64,000 nt of DNA from Enterobacteriaceae endosymbiont of Donacia thalassina (lineage in GTDB: Bacteria; Pseudomonadota; Gammaproteobacteria; Enterobacterales; Enterobacteriaceae), in NCBI RefSeq assembly GCF_012568245.1, contig NZ_CP046188.1:398342-462341 (forward strand), given 5' to 3'. Shown one piece after another: positions 9,026 to 18,407 of this stretch (positions are counted from its first letter, which is position 1; each line of letters starts with the position of its first letter). The notes under the pieces were generated by a model. That model worked only from the letters and a program-made list of their open reading frames with translations. It had not been told where the DNA came from and did not search any database. The position numbers and the translations under genes were made by a program.

Positions 9026-9192
9026 TAAAAATTAATTAATAATTCTAATCTTTTTATAAATTTAGTAAAGTCTATTATTGTCAAAGAAAATATTTTTCAT
9101 TAAAAAAATAAAATATATTAAGTGTTTTATAAAATTAATTTTTTAAATTTATTTAATAAATATTATTAATATTTTTTAAAAAGGTATTATAT

Positions 9193-11475
9193 ATGAAACA
9201 AAATTTATTTGTTATAAAAAGAAATGGATGTAAAGAACTAATAAATATAAATAAAATAAACTTAGTATTATCTCGTGCAGCACAAAATTTACAGAAAATA
9301 TCTTTATCACAAATAAAAAAAAAACTATATTTACAATTATATAATAAAATTAATACAATAGATATTCATAATATTATAATTAAAATTACAGCAGATCTTA
9401 TTTCAGAAAAACATCCTGATTATCAATATATGGCGGCTAGATTAGCTATTTCATATTTAAGAAAAGAAGCATATGGAAAATTTACTCCTCCAAAACTATA
9501 TCATCATGTCAAAAATATGATATTTTTAAAAAAATATGATAAATTTCTTTTACAAAAATATACTAAAAAAGATTTTTATTTAATGGAAAATATACTTGAT
9601 CATAATCGTGATATGAATTTTTCATACGCTGCAGTAAAACAATTAGAAGGGAAATATTTAGTTAAAAATAGAATTACAGGAAAAATATATGAAAGTGCAC
9701 AATTTTTATATATATTGATTGCAGCTTGTTTATTTGCTAAATATCCATCTCATAAAAGAATAAATTATATAAAATATTTTTATGATGCAATTTCAACATT
9801 TAAAATTTCTTTACCAACTCCAATTATGTCTGGTGTACGTACGCGTACGAAACAATTTAGTTCATGTATTTTAATTGAATGTGGAGATAATATAGATTCA
9901 ATTAATGCTACTACTAGTAGTATAGTAAAATATGTTTCTCAAAAAGCAGGTATTGGTATCAATGCAGGAAGAATTCGAGCAGTAGGTAGTCCAATTAGGA
10001 ATGGAGAAGCATTACATACTGGATGTATTCCATTTTATAAACATTTTCAAACAGCAATTAAATCATGTTCTCAAGGAGGAGTAAGAGGAGGAGCAGGAAC
10101 ATTATTTTATCCTTTATGGCATTTAGAAATTACTAATTTATTAGTTTTAAAAAATAATAGAGGAGTAGAAAATAATAGAGTAAGACATCTTGATTATGGA
10201 GTACAAATAAATAAATTATTATATCAACGTTTGATTAATGGTGATAAAATTACTTTATTTAGTCCATCAGATGTTCCTGATTTATATGAATATTTTTTTT
10301 CAAATCAAAAAAAATTTAATCATCTTTATGAAAGTTATGAAAAAAATATTAAAATCAGAAAAAAAAAAATTAGTGCTGTTAATTTATTTTCATTAATGAT
10401 GCAAGAACGAACTTCTACAGGACGTATATATATACAAAATGTTGATCATTGTAATACTCATTCTGCATTTAATCCTAAAATATCTCCAATAAGACAATCA
10501 AATCTTTGTTTAGAAGTTACACTACCAACAAAAATTTTACATAAAATTGATGATCCTAATGGTGAAATAGGATTATGTACTTTAGCTGCTTTTAATTTAG
10601 GAAAAATTAAAAATTTAGAAGAAATAAAAAATTTATCAAATTTAATAGTAAGAGCATTAAATTGTTTATTAGATTACCAAAAATATTTAATTCCTGCTGC
10701 AAAAAATTCTGCTTTAGGTCGTAGACCATTAGGTATAGGAGTAATTAATTTTGCATATTATTTAGCAAAAAATAATGTACGTTATTCAGATAATAGTGCT
10801 AATAATTTAACACATAGAACTTTTGAAGCTATACAATATTATTTATTAAAAGCATCTAATAATTTAGCTAAAAATGAAGGTTCTTGTCCTTTATTTAAAG
10901 ATACAAATTATTCAAAAGGTATATTACCTATTGATACTTATAAAAAATATATTGATAATTTTCATCAAGAAAAATTACATTATGATTGGGAGAAATTAAG
11001 AAAAGATATAAAAAAATATGGATTACGTAATTCTACTTTATCTGCTCTTATGCCATCTGAAACTTCTTCACAAATATCAAATGCTACTAATGGTATTGAA
11101 CCTCCAAGAGGATTTATTAGTATAAAAACATCTAAAAATGGTATTTTAAAACAGGTAGTACCAGAATTTTTAAAATTAAAAAAAAAATACGAATTATTAT
11201 GGAATATACCAAATAATAATGGATATTTAAATTTAATAGGAATAATGCAAAAATTTATTGATCAATCCATTTCCTCAAATATAAATTACGATCCTAATCG
11301 TTTTAGTAAAAATAAAATACCAATGCAACAGTTATTAAAAGATTTATTAATTTCATATAAATTAGGTATTAAAACTTTGTATTATCAAAATACTAGAGAC
11401 GGTGCTAAAGATAATCAAGATGAAAGTATTTTAGAAAAAAATAATAGATGTTTAAATGGATCTTGTATAATTTAA
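9193..11475 (+). CDS. nrdA: Ribonucleoside-diphosphate reductase class Ia, alpha subunit
   Basis: 760 residues (E. coli 761). It has the N-terminal ATP-cone (VIKRNGCKELININKINLV), active-site Cys225 in FSSCILIECGD, the NLCLEV triad (Asn, Cys and Glu near 437-441), the paired radical-transfer tyrosines in TLYYQNTRDG near 730, and a C-terminal Cys pair (CLNGSC) for reduction by thioredoxin. It makes dNDPs from NDPs with NrdB, 40 bp downstream. An AAAGGTA ribosome site precedes the ATG. Thioredoxin reductase is also in the window, so the electron path is at least partly retained. Confidence 0.99.
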   Translation: MKQNLFVIKRNGCKELININKINLVLSRAAQNLQKISLSQIKKKLYLQLYNKINTIDIHNIIIKITADLISEKHPDYQYMAARLAISYLRKEAYGKFTPPKLYHHVKNMIFLKKYDKFLLQKYTKKDFYLMENILDHNRDMNFSYAAVKQLEGKYLVKNRITGKIYESAQFLYILIAACLFAKYPSHKRINYIKYFYDAISTFKISLPTPIMSGVRTRTKQFSSCILIECGDNIDSINATTSSIVKYVSQKAGIGINAGRIRAVGSPIRNGEALHTGCIPFYKHFQTAIKSCSQGGVRGGAGTLFYPLWHLEITNLLVLKNNRGVENNRVRHLDYGVQINKLLYQRLINGDKITLFSPSDVPDLYEYFFSNQKKFNHLYESYEKNIKIRKKKISAVNLFSLMMQERTSTGRIYIQNVDHCNTHSAFNPKISPIRQSNLCLEVTLPTKILHKIDDPNGEIGLCTLAAFNLGKIKNLEEIKNLSNLIVRALNCLLDYQKYLIPAAKNSALGRRPLGIGVINFAYYLAKNNVRYSDNSANNLTHRTFEAIQYYLLKASNNLAKNEGSCPLFKDTNYSKGILPIDTYKKYIDNFHQEKLHYDWEKLRKDIKKYGLRNSTLSALMPSETSSQISNATNGIEPPRGFISIKTSKNGILKQVVPEFLKLKKKYELLWNIPNNNGYLNLIGIMQKFIDQSISSNINYDPNRFSKNKIPMQQLLKDLLISYKLGIKTLYYQNTRDGAKDNQDESILEKNNRCLNGSCII

Positions 11476-11515
11476 TCTTAAATAATTTTAATTTTTATTA
11501 AGATCGGATAATTAA

Positions 11516-12646
11516 ATGAGTTATACTACTTTTTCAAAAAAAAAAAATAATCAATTAAAAGAACCTATGTTTTTTGGGCAATCTGTAAATATTGCGCGTT
11601 ATGATCAACAAAAACATTATATTTTTGAAAATTTAATTGAAAAACAATTAAGTTTTTTTTGGAGACCTGAAGAAATAGATATATCATATGATCGGATTCA
11701 TTATCAAAATTTACCAAAAAATGAAAAACATATATTTATTAGTAATCTCAAATATCAAACTTTATTAGATTCAATTCAAGGAAGAAGTCCTAATATAGCA
11801 TTACTTCCTATTGTTTCAATTCCAGAATTAGAAACATGGATAGAAACATGGTCTTTTTTTGAAACAATACATTCCAGATCTTATACACATATAATTAGAA
11901 ATATTGTAAATGATCCATCTATAATTTTTGATGATATTGTTATTAACAATAATATTATTCTTCGTACAAATGATATAATTAAATATTATGATGAACTTAT
12001 TAAAATAACCAATTATTGGAATTTATTTGGTGAAGGTACTTTTTTATTAAATAAAAAAAAAGTTACTATTAATTTATATAATTTAAAAAAAAAATTATAT
12101 TTATGTTTAATGAATGTTTATATTTTAGAATCTATAAGATTTTATGTAAGTTTTGCATGTTCATTTGCTTTTGCTGAAAGAGAATTAATGGAAGGTAATG
12201 CAAAAATTATTAGATTTATAGCCAGAGATGAATATTTACATTTAATAGGAACTCAATATATTATAAATATAATGCAAAAGGGAAAAGAAGATAAAGATAT
12301 GGCAAAAATTGCTATTGAATGTCAAGCACAATGTTATAAATTATTTCTTGATGCATCTATACAAGAACAAAAATGGGCAGAATATTTATTTTGTGATGGA
12401 TCAATGATTGGATTAAATAAAAATATTTTATGTGAATATATTAAATATATTACTAGTATTAGAATGAAAAAAGTGGGTTTAAAAAGTCCATTTACTATTA
12501 CAAAAAATCCTCTCCCATGGATTACTTCTTGGTTAATATCAGATAATGTTCAAATGGCACCTCAGGAAGTAGAGGTTAGTTCTTATTTAATTGGTCAAAT
12601 TGATTCTACAATAGATATTAAAAAATTTAAAAATTTTAAATTATAA
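11516..12646 (+). CDS. nrdB: Ribonucleoside-diphosphate reductase class Ia, beta subunit
   Basis: 376 residues, the same length as E. coli. Iron ligands and radical site are intact: D85, E116, H119 and the radical tyrosine Y123 in [12 protein letters not shown], then the second ligand set in [16 protein letters not shown]. The C-terminal tail needed to dock on NrdA is present ([20 protein letters not shown]). It carries a run of 12 A (11536-11547) within the first ten codons. No ferredoxin gene (yfaE) follows, unlike in E. coli. A 13-bp hairpin lies immediately downstream. Confidence 0.99.
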   Translation: MSYTTFSKKKNNQLKEPMFFGQSVNIARYDQQKHYIFENLIEKQLSFFWRPEEIDISYDRIHYQNLPKNEKHIFISNLKYQTLLDSIQGRSPNIALLPIVSIPELETWIETWSFFETIHSRSYTHIIRNIVNDPSIIFDDIVINNNIILRTNDIIKYYDELIKITNYWNLFGEGTFLLNKKKVTINLYNLKKKLYLCLMNVYILESIRFYVSFACSFAFAERELMEGNAKIIRFIARDEYLHLIGTQYIINIMQKGKEDKDMAKIAIECQAQCYKLFLDASIQEQKWAEYLFCDGSMIGLNKNILCEYIKYITSIRMKKVGLKSPFTITKNPLPWITSWLISDNVQMAPQEVEVSSYLIGQIDSTIDIKKFKNFKL

Positions 12647-12653
12647 ATTTATT

Positions 12654-12684
12654 ATATTATGACTGTTATATACAGTCATAATAT
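12654..12684. terminator. Hairpin terminator between nrdB and ydgI
   Basis: A perfect 13-bp stem (ATATTATGACTGT at 12654-12666, complement at 12672-12684) with a 5-nt TATAT loop lies between two convergent genes. The T tract is weak on both sides, but the GC-containing stem is unusual here and the position fits a bidirectional terminator. Confidence 0.75.
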
Positions 12685-12697
12685 TTAAAATAAAAAT

Positions 12698-14089
12698 TTA
12701 TCGTATTAAAAAATATAAAGAATAAAAAGATAGTATTAATAAAATAAAACAAAAAAATTTTTCTATTTTATTTAAAAAAAGAATATTTTTATTATTAATT
12801 TTAATCAATATTAAAAATATTAATCCAGGTGTATATAATACTAATGATAATAATAAATTTAAAAATCCAGCTGCATATAATAACCATATAGAATAGATAC
12901 AAGAACCAAAACCTATAAATAAATTAAATTTATTCTTTTTATTAAAAGATATTTTTAATAAATATGCGCCTACTAAAAAATATGGTATTAGTATCATTTC
13001 AGAAGCAATAGTTAATAATTTATTATAATCTATTTTAGTTATCCAAATTAATATTAAACATATTTGTACACTTATATTAGTAAACCATAATGCATATGAT
13101 GGAGCATTATTATTGTTTTGTTTTGAGAATATACTAGGAAATATATCATTTTTAGCCGCAATCCATGGTACTTCTGCAGCCATAATAGTCCAACTAAGAT
13201 ATGCTCCACATACTGATATAATTAATCCCATTGCAGTAAATAAATTTCCAAATTTTCCAATCAAAATGGTCATTATTCCAGCCATTGAAGGATTTCTCAT
13301 ACTTGCTAAATCAATTCTATCCATAATTCCAAAAGATAATAAAGTTACTAATGAATATATAAATAATGCGATAATAACTGCTAATAAAGTTGCTTTACCT
13401 ACATCATTTTTATTTTTTGCTTTAGATGATAAAATAACTGCACCCTCTACACCGATAAATACCCATAAAGTAATTAACATTGTATCTTTAATTTGTTTCC
13501 AAATAGGAATATTTAAATAAAATCCCATTAAATCAATTTTAAATTTATGAAAATTAAAAATAATAAAAGATAAAAATATAAAAACACTTAAAGGAATTAA
13601 TTTACATAATGTAGTTATTATGTTAATAAAAGAAGCAGTTTGAGTACCATTAAGTAATAGAAAATGTATTAACCATAATAAGATAGAAGCTCCTAATATA
13701 GATTGCCATGTATTTCCATTACTAAAAATAATATTATTTGGTTTATCAACAAAAAAACTCATTGCAGAAAATACAATAACTAAATAAGAAACATTTGCAA
13801 TAATAGCACATAACCAATACCCCCATGCAGAATAAAATCCAATTAAATTACCAAAACCATCTTTTGCATATGAAAAAATCCCGCCTTTAAGATTAGGTTT
13901 TAATTTATTAAGTAACAATAATGATGTGGCTAAAAAAATAATTCCAACTCCAGTAATACTCCATCCTATAATTAAGGCAAAAGGACTTGCGATTATAGCC
14001 ATATTTTGTGGCAAACTAAATACCCCTGCTCCTAACATAGAACTTAGTACTAATGATGTAAGTGCTATTAAATTTAATTTTTTATTCAA
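12698..14089 (-). CDS. ydgI: YdgI/ArcD-type basic amino acid antiporter, APC superfamily
   Basis: 463 residues with about 12 hydrophobic segments. The N-terminus LSSMLGAGVFSLPQNMA has the APC substrate-binding GAGVF loop, and long stretches match E. coli YdgI: GGIFSYAKDGFG, FYSAWGYWLCAIIANVSYL, LITLWVFIGVEGAV, NPSMAGIMT, LIISVCGAYLSWTIMAAEVP and TIASEMILIPYFLVGAYLLK. E. coli YdgI is annotated as a probable arginine:ornithine antiporter; the substrate is not proven by sequence. It is a plausible route for amino acid exchange with the host. The arginine repressor ArgR is kept elsewhere in the window. Convergent with nrdB. Confidence 0.93.
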   Translation of the reverse strand: MNKKLNLIALTSLVLSSMLGAGVFSLPQNMAIIASPFALIIGWSITGVGIIFLATSLLLLNKLKPNLKGGIFSYAKDGFGNLIGFYSAWGYWLCAIIANVSYLVIVFSAMSFFVDKPNNIIFSNGNTWQSILGASILLWLIHFLLLNGTQTASFINIITTLCKLIPLSVFIFLSFIIFNFHKFKIDLMGFYLNIPIWKQIKDTMLITLWVFIGVEGAVILSSKAKNKNDVGKATLLAVIIALFIYSLVTLLSFGIMDRIDLASMRNPSMAGIMTILIGKFGNLFTAMGLIISVCGAYLSWTIMAAEVPWIAAKNDIFPSIFSKQNNNNAPSYALWFTNISVQICLILIWITKIDYNKLLTIASEMILIPYFLVGAYLLKISFNKKNKFNLFIGFGSCIYSIWLLYAAGFLNLLLSLVLYTPGLIFLILIKINNKNILFLNKIEKFFCFILLILSFYSLYFLIR

Positions 14090-14182
14090 AATAATTCCTT
14101 TTTTATATAAATTATTAATTTTAATTTTTTAAAATTAATAAAAAATGTTTAATATTTAAATATTAGAAATAATAATTATTTT

Positions 14183-14932
14183 TTACACAGGATTATATAT
14201 ATTTATAAATTTAGTTTTTAATTTAAATTTATTTTGTAACCATTTTCCTAACATAATTACCCCCCCTTTTTCGGTAGCATGATGTCCAGCACTAATAAAA
14301 TGAATTTTATTTTCACAAGCAATATGAATATTCATTTCTGATACCTCTCCAGTAAGAAAAACATCTATATTATATTTTATAACTTTTTCAAAAAATTTTT
14401 GTCCTGCTCCACTACACCAAGCAATTTTATAAATTTTTTGTGGTGCATTTTCGCCAAAATGTAATGGAATTCTATTTAATTTATTTTGTATTTTAATTAG
14501 GAACTTTTTTATATCAATTTTCTTTTTTAAATATCCATAAAAAATAAAAGGATTAATTTTTCCTTGAATGTTTATATCTAATATATTAGCTAAATAAATA
14601 TTATTACCTATATCTTGATTATAATCTAAAGGGAGATGCCAACTATATAAATTAATATTATGTTTTAAAATTGTAAATATTCTTTTTTTTTTAAATCCTT
14701 TAATAACTGGAGATTCATTATTCCAAAAATATCCATGATGGACTATAATAGCATCTGCCTTATATTTTACAGAAATATCTAATAATTTTTGGCAAGCACT
14801 AACTCCCATTATAATATTTTTTATATATTTTTTACCTTCTATTTGTAATCCATTAGGTATATAATCTTGTATACTAAGATTAGTATTTAATTTATTATTA
14901 ATAATAATTTCTAATTCTTTATTTTTTATCAT
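14183..14932 (-). CDS. ybgI: YbgI, NIF3 family dinuclear-metal protein
   Basis: 249 residues (E. coli 247). Metal-ligand motifs are intact: VHHGYFW, SWHLPLDYN and AGHHATEKGG, with GEVSEMNIH before the last. The family forms a hexameric toroid with two metals per subunit and is linked to GTP cyclohydrolase I type 2-like activity; the E. coli role remains uncertain. It lies about 90 bp upstream of ydgI on the same strand, so the two could be co-transcribed. Confidence 0.95.
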   Translation of the reverse strand: MIKNKELEIIINNKLNTNLSIQDYIPNGLQIEGKKYIKNIIMGVSACQKLLDISVKYKADAIIVHHGYFWNNESPVIKGFKKKRIFTILKHNINLYSWHLPLDYNQDIGNNIYLANILDINIQGKINPFIFYGYLKKKIDIKKFLIKIQNKLNRIPLHFGENAPQKIYKIAWCSGAGQKFFEKVIKYNIDVFLTGEVSEMNIHIACENKIHFISAGHHATEKGGVIMLGKWLQNKFKLKTKFINIYNPV

Positions 14933-15067
14933 ATTATTTTATTAAAATTTATTTTATTTATAAAATAAATCTATATTTTTTTTTGAAATTTAGGAAATTA
15001 ATAATTAATTTTTTAGAACAAAATAATATTTTTTTGTAAAAAAAAGAAATTTTTGTGAGGAATATAA

Positions 15068-16441
15068 ATGTTTGAAAATTTAAGTAATAAATTAACTAAA
15101 ATATTATCAAAAATTAGAAATTATGGTCGTTTAACAGAAAAAAATATAAAAGATACTTTAGATGAAATTTATATTAATTTATTAGAAGCTGATGTTTCTT
15201 TAGAAGTAATTAAAGATTTTATTAATAAAATTAAAAAAGAAGCTATTGGTAAAAAAATTAATAATAATTTTACTCCAGGACAAGAATTTATAAAATTAAT
15301 ATATGAAAATTTAATAAAAATAATGGATTCTTCTAATAAAAATATTAATATAGCAACTCAACCTCCTGCTATAATATTATTAACTGGATTACAAGGAGTA
15401 GGAAAAACAACTAGTGTAGTTAAATTAGCATATTTTTTAAAAAAAAAATATAAAAAAAAAATCTTAGTAGCATCAACAGATATATATAGACCAGCTGCTA
15501 TACAACAGTTAAAAATCTTAGCACAAAGTGTAAAAATTAATTTTTTTGATATAAGTTCAAATATCTCTTCATTAGAAATATCTAAAAAAGTACTTGATTA
15601 TGCTAAAATAAATTTTTATGATATATTAATTGTGGATACAGCAGGTCGTTTACATATCGATCATAAAATGATGCAAGAAATACAAAATATTTCTAATTTA
15701 TTATGTCCTATAGAAACTTTATTTGTTATAGATGCAATGACAGGACAAGATTCAATTAATAGTGCTAAAAAATTTAATAAAATATTACCAATAACAGGGA
15801 TTTTTTTAACTAAAACTGATAGTGATACTAGAGGTGGAGCATTTTTATCTGTAAAGTATATTATAAAAAAACCTATTAAATTTATTGGAAATGGAGAAAA
15901 AATAAATAATATTACAACATTTTCTCCTGAAATTATTGCTTCTAAAATATTAGGTATGTCTTCTGAATTAACTATTATTGAAAATATTAAAAGTAATATT
16001 AATTTAAAAAAAAATCAAAAATTAATTGAAAAATTAAAAAATAAAAATTCATTAGATTTTCAAGATTTTCTAGAACAATTAGAACAAATAAAATTAATGG
16101 GTAATAAAAATATTACATATTTATTAAAAAAAATGAAAATAAATAATATGCAATATTTTACAAATCCTATAATGAATATTATTAATGTAAATGATTCTAA
16201 TATAAAAAATATTAAAGCAATCATAAAATCTATGACAAATTTAGAAAAAAAAAATATTAATATCATTAATTATTCTAGAAAAAAACGAATATCATCAGGA
16301 TCTGGAGTTTCTATTTTAGAAATAAATGCTATACTAAAACAGTATAATCAAATGAAATTAGTTACTAAAAAAATGAAAAAAAATAATAATATTCATAAAA
16401 TAATTAAATATGTAAAAAATTTTTTTAATTTAAGAAAATAG
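15068..16441 (+). CDS. ffh: Ffh, signal recognition particle GTPase (SRP54)
   Basis: 457 residues (E. coli 453). An N-terminal helical domain is followed by the G domain with GLQGVGKTTS, DTAGRLHID and TKTDSDTRGG. The M domain contains the RNA-binding RKKRISSGSG segment near the C-terminus and ends in a Lys-rich tail; methionines are fewer than in E. coli. It targets nascent membrane proteins co-translationally with 4.5S RNA (not in this window). A GAGGAA ribosome site precedes the ATG. rpsP starts only 8 nt after its stop, so it is probably read with the ribosomal protein operon. Confidence 0.98.
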   Translation: MFENLSNKLTKILSKIRNYGRLTEKNIKDTLDEIYINLLEADVSLEVIKDFINKIKKEAIGKKINNNFTPGQEFIKLIYENLIKIMDSSNKNINIATQPPAIILLTGLQGVGKTTSVVKLAYFLKKKYKKKILVASTDIYRPAAIQQLKILAQSVKINFFDISSNISSLEISKKVLDYAKINFYDILIVDTAGRLHIDHKMMQEIQNISNLLCPIETLFVIDAMTGQDSINSAKKFNKILPITGIFLTKTDSDTRGGAFLSVKYIIKKPIKFIGNGEKINNITTFSPEIIASKILGMSSELTIIENIKSNINLKKNQKLIEKLKNKNSLDFQDFLEQLEQIKLMGNKNITYLLKKMKINNMQYFTNPIMNIINVNDSNIKNIKAIIKSMTNLEKKNINIINYSRKKRISSGSGVSILEINAILKQYNQMKLVTKKMKKNNNIHKIIKYVKNFFNLRK

Positions 16442-16449
16442 GAATATAA

Positions 16450-16689
16450 ATGGTTAAAATTAGATTATCTAGAAAAGGAATAAAAAAAAAACCTTTTTAT
16501 CAAATAATTGTTACTGATAGTAGAAATTCTAGAGATGGACGTTTTATAGAAAAATTAGGTTATTTTGATCCTTTTAATTTTAAAAAAAATGAAAAAAAAA
16601 AAAATATAAAATTTAATAAAGATAGAATAAATTTTTGGATATCTAAAGGAGCTATTCTTTCCAAAAGATTATGTAGTTTAATAAAATAA
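16450..16689 (+). CDS. rpsP: 30S ribosomal protein S16
   Basis: 79 residues (E. coli 82). Hallmarks are MVKIRLSRKG, PFYQIIVTDSRNSRDGRFIEKLGYFDP and the WISKGA segment. Codons around 48-52 contain a run of 13 A (16592-16604) in an essential gene, so correct product depends on accurate or slippage-tolerant transcription. It begins the classical rpsP-rimM-trmD-rplS operon. Confidence 0.98.
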   Translation: MVKIRLSRKGIKKKPFYQIIVTDSRNSRDGRFIEKLGYFDPFNFKKNEKKKNIKFNKDRINFWISKGAILSKRLCSLIK

Positions 16690-16697
16690 ATTTATTT

Positions 16698-17222
16698 ATG
16701 AATATTTTAAATAAAAAAATAATTTTGGGTAAATTTGGTAAACTTTATGGTATAAAAGGATGGATTAGATTATTTTCTTATACTCAAAATAAAAAGAGTA
16801 TTTTTTTATATAAAAATTTATTTATATTAGATGATATTAAAAATATTACTTTTATAAAGTTTAATCAATATAAAAATAAAAAAAATTTTTTTATTGTTCA
16901 GATTAATAATCTTAATAAAAATGAAAATACTGTTAAATTTATTAATAATAAAATTTATATATTTAAAGATGAATTAATAAAATATAAACATAAAAAAGAG
17001 TATTATTGGAATGATATAATTGGATGTTATATATTAAATAATAATAAGATTTATTTAGGTAAAATTATAAATATAATGGCAACAAAAATGTATGATATAC
17101 TTATAATACAACCTAATGATTTAAAAACAAAAAAAAAAATATTAATTCCTTTTATAGAACCTAATATAATTAAAAATATAAATTTAGTTAAAAATATTAT
17201 TAAAGTAAATTGGAATATATAG
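16698..17222 (+). CDS. rimM: RimM, 16S rRNA processing / 30S maturation factor
   Basis: 174 residues (E. coli 182). The N-terminal beta-barrel starts LGKFGKLYGIKGWIRLFSYT, and the C-terminal PRC-barrel includes EYYWNDIIGCYI and ILIPFIEP. The start is 8 nt after rpsP; the ribosome site is poor. RimM helps assemble the 30S head around S19. Confidence 0.96.
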   Translation: MNILNKKIILGKFGKLYGIKGWIRLFSYTQNKKSIFLYKNLFILDDIKNITFIKFNQYKNKKNFFIVQINNLNKNENTVKFINNKIYIFKDELIKYKHKKEYYWNDIIGCYILNNNKIYLGKIINIMATKMYDILIIQPNDLKTKKKILIPFIEPNIIKNINLVKNIIKVNWNI

Positions 17223-17249
17223 TTTTTTTAAATAAAATAAAAAATAATT

Positions 17250-18008
17250 ATGTGGATTAGTATTATTAGTTTATTTCCAGAAATGTTTAAAACAATTATA
17301 AAATATGGTTTAATTCATAAAAGTATAAAAAAAAAACTATTAAATATTAATTTTTGGAATCCTAGAGATTTTGTAAAAAATAAATTTAGTAAAGTAGATT
17401 CTCCAATTTATGGAGGTGGTGGTGGTGTTATATTAAAAGCAGAACCATTAATAAAATCTATTTCTAAAGCAAAATTAGAAATGAGAAATAATGTTAAAAT
17501 AATTTATTTATCTCCACAAGGTAAAAAAATTAATATATCTTATATTAAAAAATTATTATCATATAATAAAATGATATTACTTTGTGGAAGATATAAGGGT
17601 ATAGATGAACGAGTTATTAATAATTTTATAGATGAAGAAGTGTCAATTGGTGATTATATTCTTAGTGGTGGTGAATTACCTGCTATGATACTAATAGATA
17701 TATTAGTAAGACAAATTCCTGGAGTGTTAAATACAATGTCATCAGGTAATACTGATTCTTTTTTTAATAATGGATTATTAGACTCACCACATTATACTCG
17801 ACCAAGAATAATAAAAAATGTAAAAAAAAATACTGTTCCTTCTATATTATTATCTGGAAATCATAAAAAAATAAAAGAATGGAGATTACAACAATCATTA
17901 GGAATGACTTGGTTAAAAAGACCTGATTTATTAAGAAAAAAAAAATTAACAAAAAAAGAAAAATTTTTATTTAATAAATTTAAGAATTCTTATTTAAAAA
18001 ATAAATAA
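17250..18008 (+). CDS. trmD: TrmD, tRNA (guanine-37-N1) methyltransferase
   Basis: 252 residues (E. coli 255). The SPOUT trefoil knot is intact: SPIYGGGGGVILKAEP, IYLSPQGKKI, LLCGRYKGIDERV and IGDYILSGGELPAM. It uses SAM to make m1G37 in tRNAs for Leu, Pro and Arg, preventing +1 frameshifting. Third gene of the rpsP operon, 27 nt after rimM. Confidence 0.99.
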   Translation: MWISIISLFPEMFKTIIKYGLIHKSIKKKLLNINFWNPRDFVKNKFSKVDSPIYGGGGGVILKAEPLIKSISKAKLEMRNNVKIIYLSPQGKKINISYIKKLLSYNKMILLCGRYKGIDERVINNFIDEEVSIGDYILSGGELPAMILIDILVRQIPGVLNTMSSGNTDSFFNNGLLDSPHYTRPRIIKNVKKNTVPSILLSGNHKKIKEWRLQQSLGMTWLKRPDLLRKKKLTKKEKFLFNKFKNSYLKNK

Positions 18009-18023
18009 TATTATGAGGTAAAA

Positions 18024-18380
18024 ATGAGTAATATCATTAATTATTTAGAAAAAAAACAAATAATAAATTATCCAAAATTTCCTTTATTTAGATCTGGAGA
18101 TACATTAGAAATAAAAATTTGGGTTGTAGAAGGGTCAAAAAAAAGACTTCAAACATTTGAAGGAATTGTTATTTCATTAACAAAAAAAAATAGTTTTAAT
18201 TGTTCTTTCACTATTAGAAAATTATCCAATGGTATTGGAATTGAACGTGTTTTTCCTCTATATTCTAAAATAATTAATTCTATTATAATTAAAAAAAAAG
18301 GTCATGTTAGAAAAGCAAAATTATATTATTTACGTAAATTAACAGGTAAAGCTGCTAGAATTAAAGAAAGATTAATATAA
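18024..18380 (+). CDS. rplS: 50S ribosomal protein L19
   Basis: 118 residues (E. coli 115). Signatures are [45 protein letters not shown], and the basic C-terminus [20 protein letters not shown] good TGAGGT ribosome site precedes the ATG. Last gene of the operon, convergent with recD 27 bp away. Confidence 0.98.
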   Translation: MSNIINYLEKKQIINYPKFPLFRSGDTLEIKIWVVEGSKKRLQTFEGIVISLTKKNSFNCSFTIRKLSNGIGIERVFPLYSKIINSIIIKKKGHVRKAKLYYLRKLTGKAARIKERLI

Positions 18381-18407
18381 TATTTAAGTTTTTTTTATAA
18401 AAAAATA

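Noticed and set aside
13113..13520. Open frame of 135 codons antisense to ydgI, and a similar one at 13926-14132
   Set aside because: They lie opposite a membrane-protein gene whose hydrophobic codons produce long antisense frames. No ribosome site and no recognisable family.
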